A stretch of DNA of 63,157 bases from Micrococcales bacterium (GCA_947483795.1 CANKLZ010000002.1:1-63157); one strand, 5' to 3'; numbered from the stretch's first letter, positions 17,581-27,794 are shown. Notes: generated from the sequence alone by a model not told the origin. Numbers and translations: made by a program.

Positions 17581-18336
17581 CTAATCAGTAGTGTGCTTTT
17601 TTGCCCAGTAGGCAGCACCAAGTATTCCAGCACTATTTCTATTGGTTGCTGGAACAATCCTGGTCTTGAGTTTTAGTAGCGGCAGGAATTGCTCATGTTC
17701 CTTGGAGACACCGCCACCAACGATAAATAGATCCGGAGTTAGATAAGCCTCGAGCTTGCCAAAGTACTTCTGTAGACGCTGAGCCCACTGATCCCAAGAT
17801 AACCCTTCTCTTTCCTTAGCTAAGTAGGCTGCCTTCGACTCGTAGTCAACACCATCTATTTCCAGGTGGCCAAGTTCTGCATTAGGAATTAGTTTGCCGT
17901 TGTAAATCAGAGCCGTGCCAATGCCGGTACCTAGAGTCACCACTACAACTAAACCTTTAGTATTCTTAGCTGCCCCATACTTTGCCTCTGCTAAGCCAGC
18001 TGCATCAGCATCATTCAATACGTGAACAGTTCGTTTCAGTTCTTTTTCAAACAACCTATCTGCATCCAAATCAATCCATTCTTTGGATACATTTGCTGCT
18101 GACTTGGTAACTCCATCTTTCACAACTGCTGGAAAACAAATTCCTACCGGTAAGCCGGCGGCTTTTGGTAGGTGTGAATTCAAATCACGAAGAACAGCCG
18201 CTATCTCCTTAGGCGAACCACCTTCGGGAGTTGCGTATCTGAGCCTCTCGCTTAGAAGTGTGCCTGTTCGAACATCCACTAAGGCTCCCTTTATTCCAGT
18301 GCCACCGATGTCTATGCCTATTGCTTTCTTTGCCAT
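17581..18336 (-). CDS. ppgK: Polyphosphate glucokinase
   Basis: 251-residue ROK-family kinase that phosphorylates glucose using polyphosphate and/or ATP. The N-terminal phosphate-binding motif is IGIDIGGTGIKGA, and the second is GTGIGTALIYNGKLIPN followed by ELGHLEIDG, the PpgK version of the ROK substrate site. Length fits PpgK (about 250-270). It starts at ATG 18336, nine bases after the map stop on the same strand. Preference for polyphosphate over ATP is inferred from the family. Confidence 0.9.
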   Translation of the reverse strand: MAKKAIGIDIGGTGIKGALVDVRTGTLLSERLRYATPEGGSPKEIAAVLRDLNSHLPKAAGLPVGICFPAVVKDGVTKSAANVSKEWIDLDADRLFEKELKRTVHVLNDADAAGLAEAKYGAAKNTKGLVVVVTLGTGIGTALIYNGKLIPNAELGHLEIDGVDYESKAAYLAKEREGLSWDQWAQRLQKYFGKLEAYLTPDLFIVGGGVSKEHEQFLPLLKLKTRIVPATNRNSAGILGAAYWAKKHTTD

Positions 18337-18345
18337 GATCTCTCC

Positions 18346-19215
18346 TTAAGCCAATGTCAAAATTTCTGCACCTGTTTCAGTTACAACAAGTGTGTGTTCA
18401 AATTGTGCTGTGATGCTCTTGTCTTTTGTTACAACGGTCCAACCATCTGGCCACATCTCCCAAAGGTGTGTGCCAAGAGTGAGCATGGGTTCAATAGTGA
18501 AAACCATGCCCACTTTCATTTCATCTGAATACATTGGGGCAGAATCAAAGTGCGGGATGATAAGCCCACTGTGAAAGCTCTCACCAATTCCATGTCCAGT
18601 GAAATCTCTTACTACTCCGTAACCAAATCTCTTTGCGTATGACTCGATTGCTCGCCCGATGAGATTTACCGATCGACCTGGGGCAACAACAGCAATACCT
18701 CTAGCAAGTGCCTCTTTGGTACGAGTAATTAGATCTGCTATCTCTGGTTTTACCTCGCCAACCATGAAAGTTTGATTACTGTCACCGTGATATCCGTCTA
18801 TGTACGCTGTGATGTCAATGTTAACGATGTCACCGTCTTGTAACACAGTGTCGTCAGGAATACCGTGACAGATAACTTCATTCACTGACGAACAAATCGA
18901 CTTTGGGTATCCTCGGTAGCCGAGTGTAGAGGGATAGGCACCGTTATCAATCAAGAACTGGTGAGCTATTTTGTCTAATTCATCTGTGGTTAATCCAGCT
19001 TTAGCGTTTTTAACCACCAATTCGATAGCTTGAGCGGCGATCTTTCCTGAGTGCCTTATCTTCTCGATTTGTTCTGGAGTTTTGACATCTGTGCCAGTGA
19101 ACTTAGCGGGCATAGGCTTTCCGACATACTCAGGTTTCGCTATGGAAGAAGGAACAGGAAGTTTGGGGGAGACGCGACCTGGAATCAGGTATCCAGTCTT
19201 GGCGTCTCTAGGCAT
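18346..19215 (-). CDS. map: Methionine aminopeptidase, type I with N-terminal extension
   Basis: 289-residue dimetal peptidase removing the initiator methionine. All ligands are visible: His in EVICHGIPD, two Asp in [14 protein letters not shown], His in [10 protein letters not shown], Glu in FTIEPML, Glu in QFEHTLVV. The roughly 40-residue N-terminal extension ([16 protein letters not shown]) matches the actinobacterial MapB class. I choose ATG 19215 rather than the frame's earlier opening at 19275, because the latter would overlap the divergent gene and because a TAGTAT element lies seven bases upstream of 19215. Confidence 0.94.
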   Translation of the reverse strand: MPRDAKTGYLIPGRVSPKLPVPSSIAKPEYVGKPMPAKFTGTDVKTPEQIEKIRHSGKIAAQAIELVVKNAKAGLTTDELDKIAHQFLIDNGAYPSTLGYRGYPKSICSSVNEVICHGIPDDTVLQDGDIVNIDITAYIDGYHGDSNQTFMVGEVKPEIADLITRTKEALARGIAVVAPGRSVNLIGRAIESYAKRFGYGVVRDFTGHGIGESFHSGLIIPHFDSAPMYSDEMKVGMVFTIEPMLTLGTHLWEMWPDGWTVVTKDKSITAQFEHTLVVTETGAEILTLA

Positions 19216-19222
19216 ACACCCA

Positions 19223-19228
19223 ATACTA
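19223..19228 (-). promoter_or_regulatory. -10 element of leaderless map
   Basis: Minus-strand TAGTAT seven bases before the map ATG (19215), with no ribosome site in the short remaining leader. Predicts transcription from, or within a base of, the start codon. Confidence 0.45.
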
Positions 19229-19278
19229 AGTAAGCACTGTGAGTATGCTGAGAAGTGAAACACATAAGGAGCCAAGAA

Positions 19279-19470
19279 ATTAGCGATGAGCAGAAGCCAG
19301 AGTTTTGGTTCAACACCAAAACCAACAGCGTTGAAGAAGGCAAACAGGACCTAGCTCTATATCGAATTGGCCCATTTGCTACCCGTCTAGAAGCTCAAAA
19401 TGCCCTTCAAACCCTAAAAGCACGAAGTGACGCTTGGACCGAGGAAGACGAGCAAGACAAAGATCAATAG
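19279..19470 (+). CDS. SPOR-like small protein, probable ATT start
   Basis: Small acidic protein of 63 residues from the ATT (71 from the GTG at 19255), with the actinobacterial pattern [30 protein letters not shown], ending in a DE-rich tail; it resembles half of a SPOR domain and is normally found beside map. No ATG lies in frame. AAGGAG at 19266-19271 sits seven bases before ATT 19279, giving the family-like N-terminus (M)SDEQKPEF. The alternative GTG at 19255 lacks a ribosome site but follows TATGCT by five bases and could be leaderless. Function unknown. Confidence 0.65.
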   Translation: MSDEQKPEFWFNTKTNSVEEGKQDLALYRIGPFATRLEAQNALQTLKARSDAWTEEDEQDKDQ

Positions 19471-19482
19471 AGCCTGTGTGAG

Positions 19483-20295
19483 TTACCCGTGTGAGTTCTC
19501 TTCGGTAGGAAAAGCGCCTTCTGCAACTTCGCTTCGATAAGCCGAGGCGGCCGAAAGTAGAGCGGTGCGCATGTCGGCATACTGCTTCACAAACTTGCGT
19601 GGTTTACCTGGGTAGAGCCCTGCGAAGTCTGTCCAAACCAAGATTTGACCGTCTGTTCCAGATCCAGCTCCGATACCAATGGTCGGTATGTGTAAATTGT
19701 TTGTCAGTTCCGTAGCTAGTTTGGCTGGCACTAGTTCTAGCACGACCGCAAATGCTCCAGCTTCCTGAACTGCTAATGCGTCATCAATCAGTTCTTTGGC
19801 AGTATCTCCTCTGCCCTGTACTTTTGCCCCGCTTAGCGAATGCACACTCTGTGGGGTAAAGCCAATGTGAGCCATAACAGGTATGCCTGCTATGACCAGT
19901 GCCTTGATTTGTGGAGCGCTTCGAGTTCCCCCCTCGAGTTTCACAGCGCTCGCCCCTGAGAGCTTCATCAGTCTGATTGCATTTGTGAGCGCATCCTCTG
20001 GCCCAGTTTCGTAACTACCGAAAGGCATATCCACAACGACTAGTGCTCTCTTTGCTGCTCTACTTACTGCTCTGCCGAATGGAATCATTTCGTCGATGGT
20101 TATCGGCAGAGTGGTTTCGTGGCCAAGTACGTTATCGGCAGCAGAGTCGCCAACCAGAAGAACATCGATACCAGCCTCATCGAAGATGCCACTGGTCAGC
20201 GAGTCATAAGAAGTCAGGCAAGAGAATTTACGGTTGGTTTGTTTGAACTCAAGAAGTGTTCCTGTTCTAACAACCTTTGGAGTAATCTCGTGCAT
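19483..20295 (-). CDS. panB: 3-methyl-2-oxobutanoate hydroxymethyltransferase
   Basis: 270-residue enzyme making ketopantoate for pantothenate and CoA synthesis. Motifs: VGDSAADNVLGH (metal-binding Asp), VDMPFGSY, GASAVKLEGG, VMAHIGFTPQS, and GIGAGSGTDGQILVW with the active-site region. Length is normal. It starts three bases after the nadE stop, so the two cofactor genes form an operon. panC and panD are not in the window. Confidence 0.95.
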   Translation of the reverse strand: MHEITPKVVRTGTLLEFKQTNRKFSCLTSYDSLTSGIFDEAGIDVLLVGDSAADNVLGHETTLPITIDEMIPFGRAVSRAAKRALVVVDMPFGSYETGPEDALTNAIRLMKLSGASAVKLEGGTRSAPQIKALVIAGIPVMAHIGFTPQSVHSLSGAKVQGRGDTAKELIDDALAVQEAGAFAVVLELVPAKLATELTNNLHIPTIGIGAGSGTDGQILVWTDFAGLYPGKPRKFVKQYADMRTALLSAASAYRSEVAEGAFPTEENSHG

Positions 20296-20298
20296 TTG

Positions 20299-21954
20299 TT
20301 ATCCCTTGTATCTATTGGTGATAGGTAATCTTCTGTCACGGCCGAAAGCCATGCCGGTAATTTTAGGACCGATGGCTGACTGGCGTCTTTTCCACTCAGC
20401 TCGATCGACCAGTGTTAGCACTCTATTGACCATTTCCTCATCAAAACCGTATCCAACTATCTCAGCTGAAGATTTTCTTCTGTTGATGTAGGCATCCAAA
20501 ATGCCATCGAGGACATCGTATGGAGGTAGTGAATCTTGGTCTACTTGGTTAGGTCTAAGTTCTGCCGAGGGAGCCTTATCAATCGAGTTCTGCGGAATAG
20601 GTTCAATCTCACCACGGGACTTCGCGTATTCGTTGCGCCATTTTGCTAATTCCCAAACCAGTGTTTTCTCAACGTCTTTCAAGGGGTTGTAGCCACCGAC
20701 AGTATCGCCATAGATGGTTGAGTAGCCAACAGCTAGTTCTGTTTTATTTCCAGTGGTAAGTGTCAGGTGTCCATCTTTGTTGCTCAATGCCATGAGAATG
20801 ACTCCACGCACTCTGGCTTGAAGGTTCTCTACCGATAGACCTTCTAGCTCTAGCTGTGTTTCGAAAGGAGAAACTAAATCTGCAATTGGTTGAACCTGGT
20901 AGTTCATCCCTCTTCGCTGAGCTAGGTCCAAAGCATCATCTTTTGAGTGATCCGATGAATAGATACTTGGCATTGAAACTCCAAAAACGTTCTCAGCACC
21001 AATTGCATCTGCAGCGATAGTTGCACAGATAGCTGAATCAATTCCGCCACTCAAACCTAAGACCACTGATTTGAACGCGTTCTTCCGACAGTAGTCTCTA
21101 AGGCCAAGAACTAACGCATTCCAGGTTTGCCAGTTATCGTTTGGCTTGGTGAGGTGATGCTCGTCAACAACTCGCAGCTTGTCCTTGGCTTCGATATCGA
21201 TGCAGACTAAATCTGCTTTGAATTGTTTGAGGCGGGCAACCATTCTTGCTTGGCTATCGACCATGATGCTGTCGCCATCGAAGACTAAATCGTCTTGACC
21301 GCCAACAAGGTTGATATAAGCGGCTGCACAATTATGTTTTTTGGCTAGATCTGAGACAAGCTTTAGTCGAGTGTCGTTCTTATCTATTTCAAAAGGTGAG
21401 CCATTAAGAATTAGGACAACATCTGTATTTGCTTTGCCGAGGTGGGAAACTGGACCACCTGCTTGCCATATGTCTTCGCAAATGACAGTTGAGAAGTTCA
21501 AACCTTTGTGCTTGAAGGTTAAAAGTTCGTTTCCTGAAACAAAGGTTCGGTATTCATCAAAAACTGAGTAGTTAGGTAGATGGTGTTTCGAGTACCTTCC
21601 AATGACCTCACCTTCGAGTAGCACAGACGCGCTGTTGTGTGCGATGGCCCAACCAGTTTGGTCCTGCGCCGAGGCCATAGAAGGGTGTCCAATGACTACG
21701 GCGATGTGACTAAGAGATTTGCTTTTGAGTTCAATTGCTAGGTTTCTAACCATAAGTTCAGCATCAAGAATGAAAGACTCTCTGGTTGCCAGATCTTCGA
21801 TTGGATAGCCAGTTATCGACATTTCACCAAAGACCACAATGTCGGCTTCTCGATCTGCTGCATCCTGCACCACAGCCAAAATTCCCTGAAGATTGCCCTT
21901 GAGGTCACCCACAACCGGGTTGGTTTGAGCTAGTGCTAGGCGAACATTAGGCAT
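20299..21954 (-). CDS. nadE: Glutamine-dependent NAD+ synthetase
   Basis: 551 residues in two domains. The N-terminal nitrilase-type glutaminase (1-about 270) shows the Glu-Lys-Cys triad: FGEMSITGYP, GRYSKHHLPN, VICEDIW. The C-terminal synthetase has the ATP-pyrophosphatase loop LSGGIDSA near residue 300. It amidates nicotinic acid adenine dinucleotide, drawing ammonia from glutamine. ATG 21954 is preferred to the frame opening at 21978 because MPNVRLALAQTNP is the family N-terminus and TAGGCT lies seven bases upstream. It is divergent from glnA2 with only 39 bases between starts. Confidence 0.95.
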   Translation of the reverse strand: MPNVRLALAQTNPVVGDLKGNLQGILAVVQDAADREADIVVFGEMSITGYPIEDLATRESFILDAELMVRNLAIELKSKSLSHIAVVIGHPSMASAQDQTGWAIAHNSASVLLEGEVIGRYSKHHLPNYSVFDEYRTFVSGNELLTFKHKGLNFSTVICEDIWQAGGPVSHLGKANTDVVLILNGSPFEIDKNDTRLKLVSDLAKKHNCAAAYINLVGGQDDLVFDGDSIMVDSQARMVARLKQFKADLVCIDIEAKDKLRVVDEHHLTKPNDNWQTWNALVLGLRDYCRKNAFKSVVLGLSGGIDSAICATIAADAIGAENVFGVSMPSIYSSDHSKDDALDLAQRRGMNYQVQPIADLVSPFETQLELEGLSVENLQARVRGVILMALSNKDGHLTLTTGNKTELAVGYSTIYGDTVGGYNPLKDVEKTLVWELAKWRNEYAKSRGEIEPIPQNSIDKAPSAELRPNQVDQDSLPPYDVLDGILDAYINRRKSSAEIVGYGFDEEMVNRVLTLVDRAEWKRRQSAIGPKITGMAFGRDRRLPITNRYKG

Positions 21955-21961
21955 AACCACT

Positions 21962-21967
21962 AGCCTA
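21962..21967 (-). promoter_or_regulatory. -10 element of leaderless nadE
   Basis: Minus-strand TAGGCT seven bases before the nadE ATG. There is no Shine-Dalgarno sequence in the seven-base gap, so a leaderless transcript is predicted. Confidence 0.45.
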
Positions 21968-21993
21968 GTAGCAGGCAATTGAAAGGTTTTCCC

Positions 21994-23331
21994 ATGGATA
22001 AGCAGCGTGATTTCGTACTTCGTACGATCGAAGAGCGAAACGTCAAGTTTGTAAGGCTTTGGTTTACTGACGTAGCTGGCACACTGAAGTCCGTTGCTAT
22101 CGCTCCAGCAGAGATTGAAGGAGCATTTGCCGAGGGCATTGGCTTTGATGGCTCAGCTATTGAAGGTCTCTCTAGGTCTTATGAAGCCGATATGTTGGCT
22201 CAACCAGACCCCTCCACCTTTCAGATTCTGCCTTGGCGTGGCGAAATCGAGCCAACTGCCCGCATGTTTTGCGACATCACCACTCCAGACGGAGTCCCAG
22301 CCGCTGCAGACCCTAGAAACGTACTTCGCAGGGCGCTGGATAAGGCGGCCAGCATGGGCTTTTCCTTCTACATCCACCCAGAGATAGAGTTCTACCTTCT
22401 CAAGTCGTCTCAGATAGGCCCTGAGGGCCCTATCCCTGTTGATAAAGCAGGCTACTTCGACAATGTGCCTGGTGGAACAGCCAACGACTTCAGAAGAAGA
22501 GCAGTTAACATGCTTGAGCAGTTGGGTATTTCAGTTGAATTCAGCCACCACGAAGGTGGTCCAGGACAGAACGAGATCGACCTTCGCTATGCAGATGCTC
22601 TAACAATGGCCGACAACATCATGACCTTTAGAACTGTTATCAAAGAAGTTGCCATCGAACAGGGTGTTTATGCAACATTCATGCCTAAGCCTTTTACCGA
22701 GCACCCAGGTTCTGGAATGCACACTCACATGTCGCTCTTCGAAGGTGACACTAACGCTTTCTTCGATCCATCAGGCGAATACCAGATGTCAAAGACCGCA
22801 AAAAGTTTCATGGCTGGCATCCTTCGTCACGCTCCGGAGATCACAGCTGTGACCAATCAGTTTGTGAACTCATATAAAAGACTTTGGGGTGGCGGCGAAG
22901 CTCCATCATTTGTTTGTTGGGGCCACAATAACCGTTCAGCACTAATCAGAGTTCCTTTATACAAACCAAACAAGGGAAACTCTGCACGAATGGAATATCG
23001 AGCCATTGATTCAGCGGCTAACCCTTACCTGTCTTATGCACTGTTGTTATCAGCAGGACTTAAAGGAATCGAAAATAACTACGAGCTACCTGCTGAAACT
23101 GAAGATAACGTTTGGGATCTATCTGATTCAGAACGCAGAGCTATGGGTATCCAGTCCTTGCCGCAGAGCCTAGATCACGCTATCCGCTTACTGGAAGAAT
23201 CAGAGCTAGCTGCTGAAGTTCTAGGAGAACAGGTATTCAGCTATGTTCTTGCTAACAAGCGCAAGGAGTGGAGTGACTATCGCTCACAGGTAACTCCTTA
23301 CGAATTGAAGACCAACCTCGAAGTTCTCTAA
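21994..23331 (+). CDS. glnA2: Type I glutamine synthetase, GlnA2-like (unadenylylated type)
   Basis: 445-residue ligase making glutamine from glutamate, ammonia and ATP, or a related gamma-glutamyl ligase. Type I motifs are clear: FDGSAIEGLSRS, HPEIEFYLL, HHEGGPGQNEIDLRY, FMPKPFTEHPGSGMHTHMSL, and NRSALIRVP. The adenylylation tyrosine found in GlnA1 is absent; the equivalent site reads NVWDLSDSE. The ATG at 21994 has AAAGG upstream and is preferred to TTG 21979. The stop overlaps the glnE start (TAATG). Mycobacterial GlnA2 is dispensable; a role beyond bulk assimilation is possible. Confidence 0.9.
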   Translation: MDKQRDFVLRTIEERNVKFVRLWFTDVAGTLKSVAIAPAEIEGAFAEGIGFDGSAIEGLSRSYEADMLAQPDPSTFQILPWRGEIEPTARMFCDITTPDGVPAAADPRNVLRRALDKAASMGFSFYIHPEIEFYLLKSSQIGPEGPIPVDKAGYFDNVPGGTANDFRRRAVNMLEQLGISVEFSHHEGGPGQNEIDLRYADALTMADNIMTFRTVIKEVAIEQGVYATFMPKPFTEHPGSGMHTHMSLFEGDTNAFFDPSGEYQMSKTAKSFMAGILRHAPEITAVTNQFVNSYKRLWGGGEAPSFVCWGHNNRSALIRVPLYKPNKGNSARMEYRAIDSAANPYLSYALLLSAGLKGIENNYELPAETEDNVWDLSDSERRAMGIQSLPQSLDHAIRLLEESELAAEVLGEQVFSYVLANKRKEWSDYRSQVTPYELKTNLEVL

Positions 23332-26315
23332 TGGCCACAGCAAGATCTAATGGCTTGCTGGCAGGTCTTGCCAAATATGGGTTCATTGAACTTGAGAGCA
23401 CCATCGGCAAACTAGATGAACTTGTTTCGCTTGTTGGGGATAGTGGCAGGTCAGCTTTAGCATCGCTGGGTAAATCTGTCAGTCCTGATCAAGCACTCGA
23501 TTATCTAATTCGACTCTCACGTGAGAACAAAGTTGCAGTCAAAAAGTTACTGAGCAAAGAAGAAACTGCGCTCAGGCTATGCAAGCTCACAGGCGCGTCT
23601 GCTGCTCTTGCTGACTTTGTTGTTGTGAATCCATCAATACTGAAAGAATTCGAGAAGGAGCAGAAACTTCTAAGTAAATCTGACTACATTCAGATTCTTG
23701 TAAGTTCAATTATTGATACCTCAATAACTCACCAGGCTCAAGTAACTAATCTTCGTAAGGCTTATCGAGGTGAACTTACCAAGATAGCAATTTTCGATAC
23801 TTCAGCACTTGATCCAATCTTGGTCCAGCCAAGAGTATCTCTCGCTCTGGCAGATATTGCAGCAGCTGCTCTAGAAGCTGGTCTTGTGATTGGGCGAAGA
23901 GAACTAACTGAGACAAATGACTTTGGAACATTCACTAAGGAAGAAGTTGAAGATACCAGGCTTGCTGTTATTGGTATGGGTAAAGGGGGAGCAGGGGAAC
24001 TGAACTATATCAGCGATGTTGATGTTATTTATGTGGCTGAATCATCAAATGAGAATCTAGAGACTTCTCGAATGCTAGAGATTGCTACCAAGCTCGCTAC
24101 AAGAATGATGCGAGCCATGGATGCAACTAACTCAGAGCCTGCATTGTGGCAAGTTGATGCCAACCTGCGTCCAGAAGGAAAAGCTGGAGCTCTCGTTCGA
24201 ACACTAGATTCACACTCAAGTTATTACTCCAGGTGGGCCGAGAACTGGGAGTTCCAGGCTTTGCTAAAAGCAAGGCCTATGGCTGGGGATAAAGATCTTG
24301 GTAAAGCCTACTTCAACGCAATGAATCCTCTTGTATGGCAATCCACCCAACGCGAGAACTTTGTTGAATCAGTTCAGAAGATGCGTGAGAGAGTAAGTGG
24401 AAATATTCCTGCAGATGAAGTTGATCGACAAATCAAACTTGGTCCGGGTGGACTTAGAGACATTGAATTCACTGTTCAGTTGTTACAACTTGTTCACGGT
24501 AGAAGTGATGAAACCGTTCGCTCTCCAGACACTCTTACTGCAATTGAGGAACTTTCTAAGGGAGGATACATTGGCAGATCTGAAGCTGCTGAATTCTCTG
24601 CTCACTATAAGTTCCTAAGAGTTCTAGAGCACAGGATTCAAATGTCCAAGATGAGAAGAACTCATCTCATGCCAGTTGAAGAAGATGCTCAACGTGCCAT
24701 TGCTCGCGCAGTGAATCTTGATTGGACTGCTGATGATCTGTTAACTCGTTGGTCTGAAGTCAAACATCAAGTTCGCGCGTTGCACCAAAAGATCTTCTAT
24801 CGTCCACTACTAGCAGCTGTATCAAAAGCTAATGATGGTTTGGAGATCTCAAGCGAGCAAGCCTTGGATCGGTTGTCTGCTATTGGTTACAGGAATCCAG
24901 AAGGTGCTTTGCAACACATCAGAGCTCTTACCTCTGGGTTATCTAGAAGAGCGCAGATTCAAAGACAATTACTTCCAGTGCTACTGCAATGGTTCTCTGA
25001 AGGAACAGATCCTGATTCAGCACTTGTTGCATTCAGACGGCTGAGTGAAAACCTAGGTGAGTCACACTGGTATCTAAGAATGCTTAGAGATAGTTCAGGA
25101 GCAGCGGAGCGACTTAGTATTGCTCTATCAAACAGTCGTTTGGCTACTGCACTTCTAGAACTAATTCCAGAAGGTGCTGCCTGGTTTGAAGAACCCGAGG
25201 CTCTTAGGCCTTCTTCGTTAGCAAATCTCAATGAACAATCAGAGTCATTAGCTGCAAGACACAAAGACATCGATGAGCTTGCTAGGTCGATCAGGCACAT
25301 CCGCAGAAGAGAAACTCTTCGCCTATCTCTAGGTTCAGTCGTAGGTGAACTAAACATCGCTCAGGTTTCTCAAGGCTTATCTGATCTGTCTGAGTGGTAT
25401 TTACGAGCGCTAACTGATGCGGTTGTTGTTTCGCTACAAGTCAACGGTGAGTTTTCCAATGATGTGCTTGACTTTGGAATAGTGGCGATGGGTCGCTTCG
25501 GAGGTCAAGAACTAGGGTTTGGTAGCGATGCTGATCTGATGTTTGTTTATAAGTTAGTAAACAGCGAAGAGTCTGAAGCAGCACAGAAATCAGCAGAAAA
25601 AGTTATCTCTGAACTTCACCGTTTAGTCAAAGATCCACAGCTCGAGTTTGAAATAGACATGGAGCTAAGACCTGAAGGAAAGAACGGCTCTGTTGCCCGC
25701 TCAGTTGACTCTTACAAGGCCTACTACAGTCGTTGGGGAGATATTTGGGAGAACCAGGCCCTTCTTCGGGCGAGAATGATCTATGGGGGAGACCAGCTTG
25801 TTTCTGAGTTCAATGAGGTTATTGACGAGTATCGTTACCCAGAAACACTTGAACTCAAGTCCATTGTTGAGATTAGAAGAATCAAAGCTCGCATGGAAAA
25901 TGAGAGACTGCCTCAAGGAGCAGACCCTAAACGTCATCTGAAGCTAGGTCGTGGCTCACTCAGTGACATCGAATGGTTGGTTCAGTTACTCCAGCTAAAG
26001 CACGGCAGTCAATTCCCAAGCATTAGAACACCTAAAACTCTTGATGCATTAGTTGCACTTGTTGAAAGTGAACTGATAGCGGAACACGATGCCAGAGTGC
26101 TGTCTGAAGCTTGGACACTCGCTAGCCGTGTTAGGTCAGCTGGTGTGTTGTGGTCAAACAAAGTTTCTGATGTTCTATCAATTGACAGAAGACAGCTTGA
26201 AGGCATGGCAAGGATTCTTGAATACCCAAGAGGCTCTGCTAGTGCGCTTGAAGAGGACTACCTCGCTCATACCCGCAGAGCCAGACAAGTCTTTGAGCGT
26301 ATCTTCTACGTTTAA
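23331..26315 (+). CDS. glnE: Glutamine synthetase adenylyltransferase / deadenylylase
   Basis: 994-residue bifunctional regulator with two nucleotidyltransferase domains. The first active site is MGKGGAGELNYISDVD (about residue 215), the second MGRFGGQELGFGSDAD (about 720). By analogy with E. coli GlnE the N-terminal half removes AMP from GS and the C-terminal half adds it. Its target should be GlnA1, encoded convergently next door, since GlnA2 lacks the tyrosine. No PII gene is present in the window. Full length, with no sign of decay. Confidence 0.95.
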   Translation: MATARSNGLLAGLAKYGFIELESTIGKLDELVSLVGDSGRSALASLGKSVSPDQALDYLIRLSRENKVAVKKLLSKEETALRLCKLTGASAALADFVVVNPSILKEFEKEQKLLSKSDYIQILVSSIIDTSITHQAQVTNLRKAYRGELTKIAIFDTSALDPILVQPRVSLALADIAAAALEAGLVIGRRELTETNDFGTFTKEEVEDTRLAVIGMGKGGAGELNYISDVDVIYVAESSNENLETSRMLEIATKLATRMMRAMDATNSEPALWQVDANLRPEGKAGALVRTLDSHSSYYSRWAENWEFQALLKARPMAGDKDLGKAYFNAMNPLVWQSTQRENFVESVQKMRERVSGNIPADEVDRQIKLGPGGLRDIEFTVQLLQLVHGRSDETVRSPDTLTAIEELSKGGYIGRSEAAEFSAHYKFLRVLEHRIQMSKMRRTHLMPVEEDAQRAIARAVNLDWTADDLLTRWSEVKHQVRALHQKIFYRPLLAAVSKANDGLEISSEQALDRLSAIGYRNPEGALQHIRALTSGLSRRAQIQRQLLPVLLQWFSEGTDPDSALVAFRRLSENLGESHWYLRMLRDSSGAAERLSIALSNSRLATALLELIPEGAAWFEEPEALRPSSLANLNEQSESLAARHKDIDELARSIRHIRRRETLRLSLGSVVGELNIAQVSQGLSDLSEWYLRALTDAVVVSLQVNGEFSNDVLDFGIVAMGRFGGQELGFGSDADLMFVYKLVNSEESEAAQKSAEKVISELHRLVKDPQLEFEIDMELRPEGKNGSVARSVDSYKAYYSRWGDIWENQALLRARMIYGGDQLVSEFNEVIDEYRYPETLELKSIVEIRRIKARMENERLPQGADPKRHLKLGRGSLSDIEWLVQLLQLKHGSQFPSIRTPKTLDALVALVESELIAEHDARVLSEAWTLASRVRSAGVLWSNKVSDVLSIDRRQLEGMARILEYPRGSASALEEDYLAHTRRARQVFERIFYV

Positions 26316-26323
26316 ATAAGAAT

Positions 26324-26347
26324 GCGGGCCATCAAAAGATGACCCGC
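26324..26347 (+). terminator. Bidirectional terminator between glnE and glnA1
   Basis: A 10-bp stem (26324-26333 with 26338-26347, one mismatch) and AAAA loop, followed on the plus strand by AATCTTTT. It lies nine bases after the glnE stop and 14 before the glnA1 stop on the other strand, so it can serve both converging transcripts. Confidence 0.8.
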
Positions 26348-26360
26348 AATCTTTTAGAAA

Positions 26361-27794
26361 CTAAACGCCGTAGTAAAGCTCGAACTCATATGGGTGAGGT
26401 CTTTGAGCAAATGGCTTGATTTCCTTCTCGCGCTTGTAGTCAATCCAGGTTTCGATTAGATCCTTGGTGAACACATCGCCTTGAAGTAGGTACTCGTGGT
26501 CTGCTTCTAGTGCCTGAAGAACTTCTTCTAGAGATCCTGGCACCTGAGGGATGTTCTTTGCTTCCTCTGGTGGCAATTCGTATAGGTCCTTGTCTACCGG
26601 AGCGTGTGGCTCAATACGGTTCTTGATTCCATCAAGACCCGCCATCAGCATTGCAGCAAAGCCTAGGTAGGCGTTACCTGAAGCGTCAGGTGCACGGAAC
26701 TCGATTCGCTTTGCCTTCGGGTTAGTACCAGTCATTGGGATACGAATGGCAGCTGATCGGTTACCTGCTGAGTAAACAAGGTTTACTGGAGCTTCGAAGC
26801 CAGGAACTAGACGACGGTAACTGTTAACGGTTGGGTTAGTGAATGCAAGAAGGCTTGGAGCGTGCTTCAGTAGACCACCGATATACCAACGAGCTAGATC
26901 TGATAGACCACCGTAACCATTCTCGTCATAGAACAATGGCTTGCCGTCTTTCCATAGCGACTGGTGAACGTGCATACCTGAACCGTTGTCACCAAAAAGT
27001 GGCTTCGGCATGAAGGTTGCTGTCTTGTTGTAGTTGTATGAGGTGTTCTTCACGATGTACTTGAACTTCAAAACATCGTCTGCGGACTGAACCAAAGTGT
27101 TGAAGCGGTAGTTGATCTCACATTGACCAGCAGTTCCAACTTCGTGGTGGCTGCGCTCAACTACTAGTCCAGCCTTTTCTAGGTTTAGAACAATCTCGTC
27201 ACGGATATCCGCTAGGTGATCAACTGGGGACACTGGGAAGTAACCACCCTTGTAAGGAGTCTTGTTACCTAGGTTACGGCCACCATCTGATTCGAATTCG
27301 CGAGCTGAGTTCCAAGCACCTTCGATTGAATCGACGAAGTGGTAGGCGGTATTTGATTTCGTTTCGTAGCGCACTTCATCAAAGATAAAGAATTCTGCTT
27401 CTGGAGCGAAGAATGCTGTGTCAGCAATACCTGTTGAGGTTAGATACGCTTCAGCCTTTTTGGCAACCTGACGTGGGTCACGGTGGTAAATCTCACCGTT
27501 ACGTGGGTTGTAGATGTCGAAGTTGATGATCAGAGTCTTCTCGACTCTAAAAGTGTCAAGGTAAGCAGTGGTTACATCAGGAATCAACTGCATGTCTGAT
27601 TCGTGAATAGATGCGAAGCCACGGATTGAGGAAGCGTCAAATAGCTGTCCGTTGACGAAGAAGTCTTCATCGATTTGGCTCACTGGCAGGTTGAAGTGTT
27701 GCTGGACACCGGGTAGATCTGTGAAACGAACGTCGAGGAATTTGACATCTTCATCTTTAATGAATTTGATGACCTCGGATGCTGATTTAAACAT
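26361..27794 (-). CDS. glnA: Glutamine synthetase type I, adenylylation-regulated
   Basis: 477-residue main glutamine synthetase. Motifs: [62 protein letters not shown]. The regulatory tyrosine is present in [10 protein letters not shown]. It ends with the usual FELYYGV. The gene is monocistronic: terminator at the 3' end and its own promoter upstream carrying a GlnR-like box. Together with Amt it forms the primary ammonium assimilation route, with GlnE setting activity. Confidence 0.97.
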   Translation of the reverse strand: MFKSASEVIKFIKDEDVKFLDVRFTDLPGVQQHFNLPVSQIDEDFFVNGQLFDASSIRGFASIHESDMQLIPDVTTAYLDTFRVEKTLIINFDIYNPRNGEIYHRDPRQVAKKAEAYLTSTGIADTAFFAPEAEFFIFDEVRYETKSNTAYHFVDSIEGAWNSAREFESDGGRNLGNKTPYKGGYFPVSPVDHLADIRDEIVLNLEKAGLVVERSHHEVGTAGQCEINYRFNTLVQSADDVLKFKYIVKNTSYNYNKTATFMPKPLFGDNGSGMHVHQSLWKDGKPLFYDENGYGGLSDLARWYIGGLLKHAPSLLAFTNPTVNSYRRLVPGFEAPVNLVYSAGNRSAAIRIPMTGTNPKAKRIEFRAPDASGNAYLGFAAMLMAGLDGIKNRIEPHAPVDKDLYELPPEEAKNIPQVPGSLEEVLQALEADHEYLLQGDVFTKDLIETWIDYKREKEIKPFAQRPHPYEFELYYGV

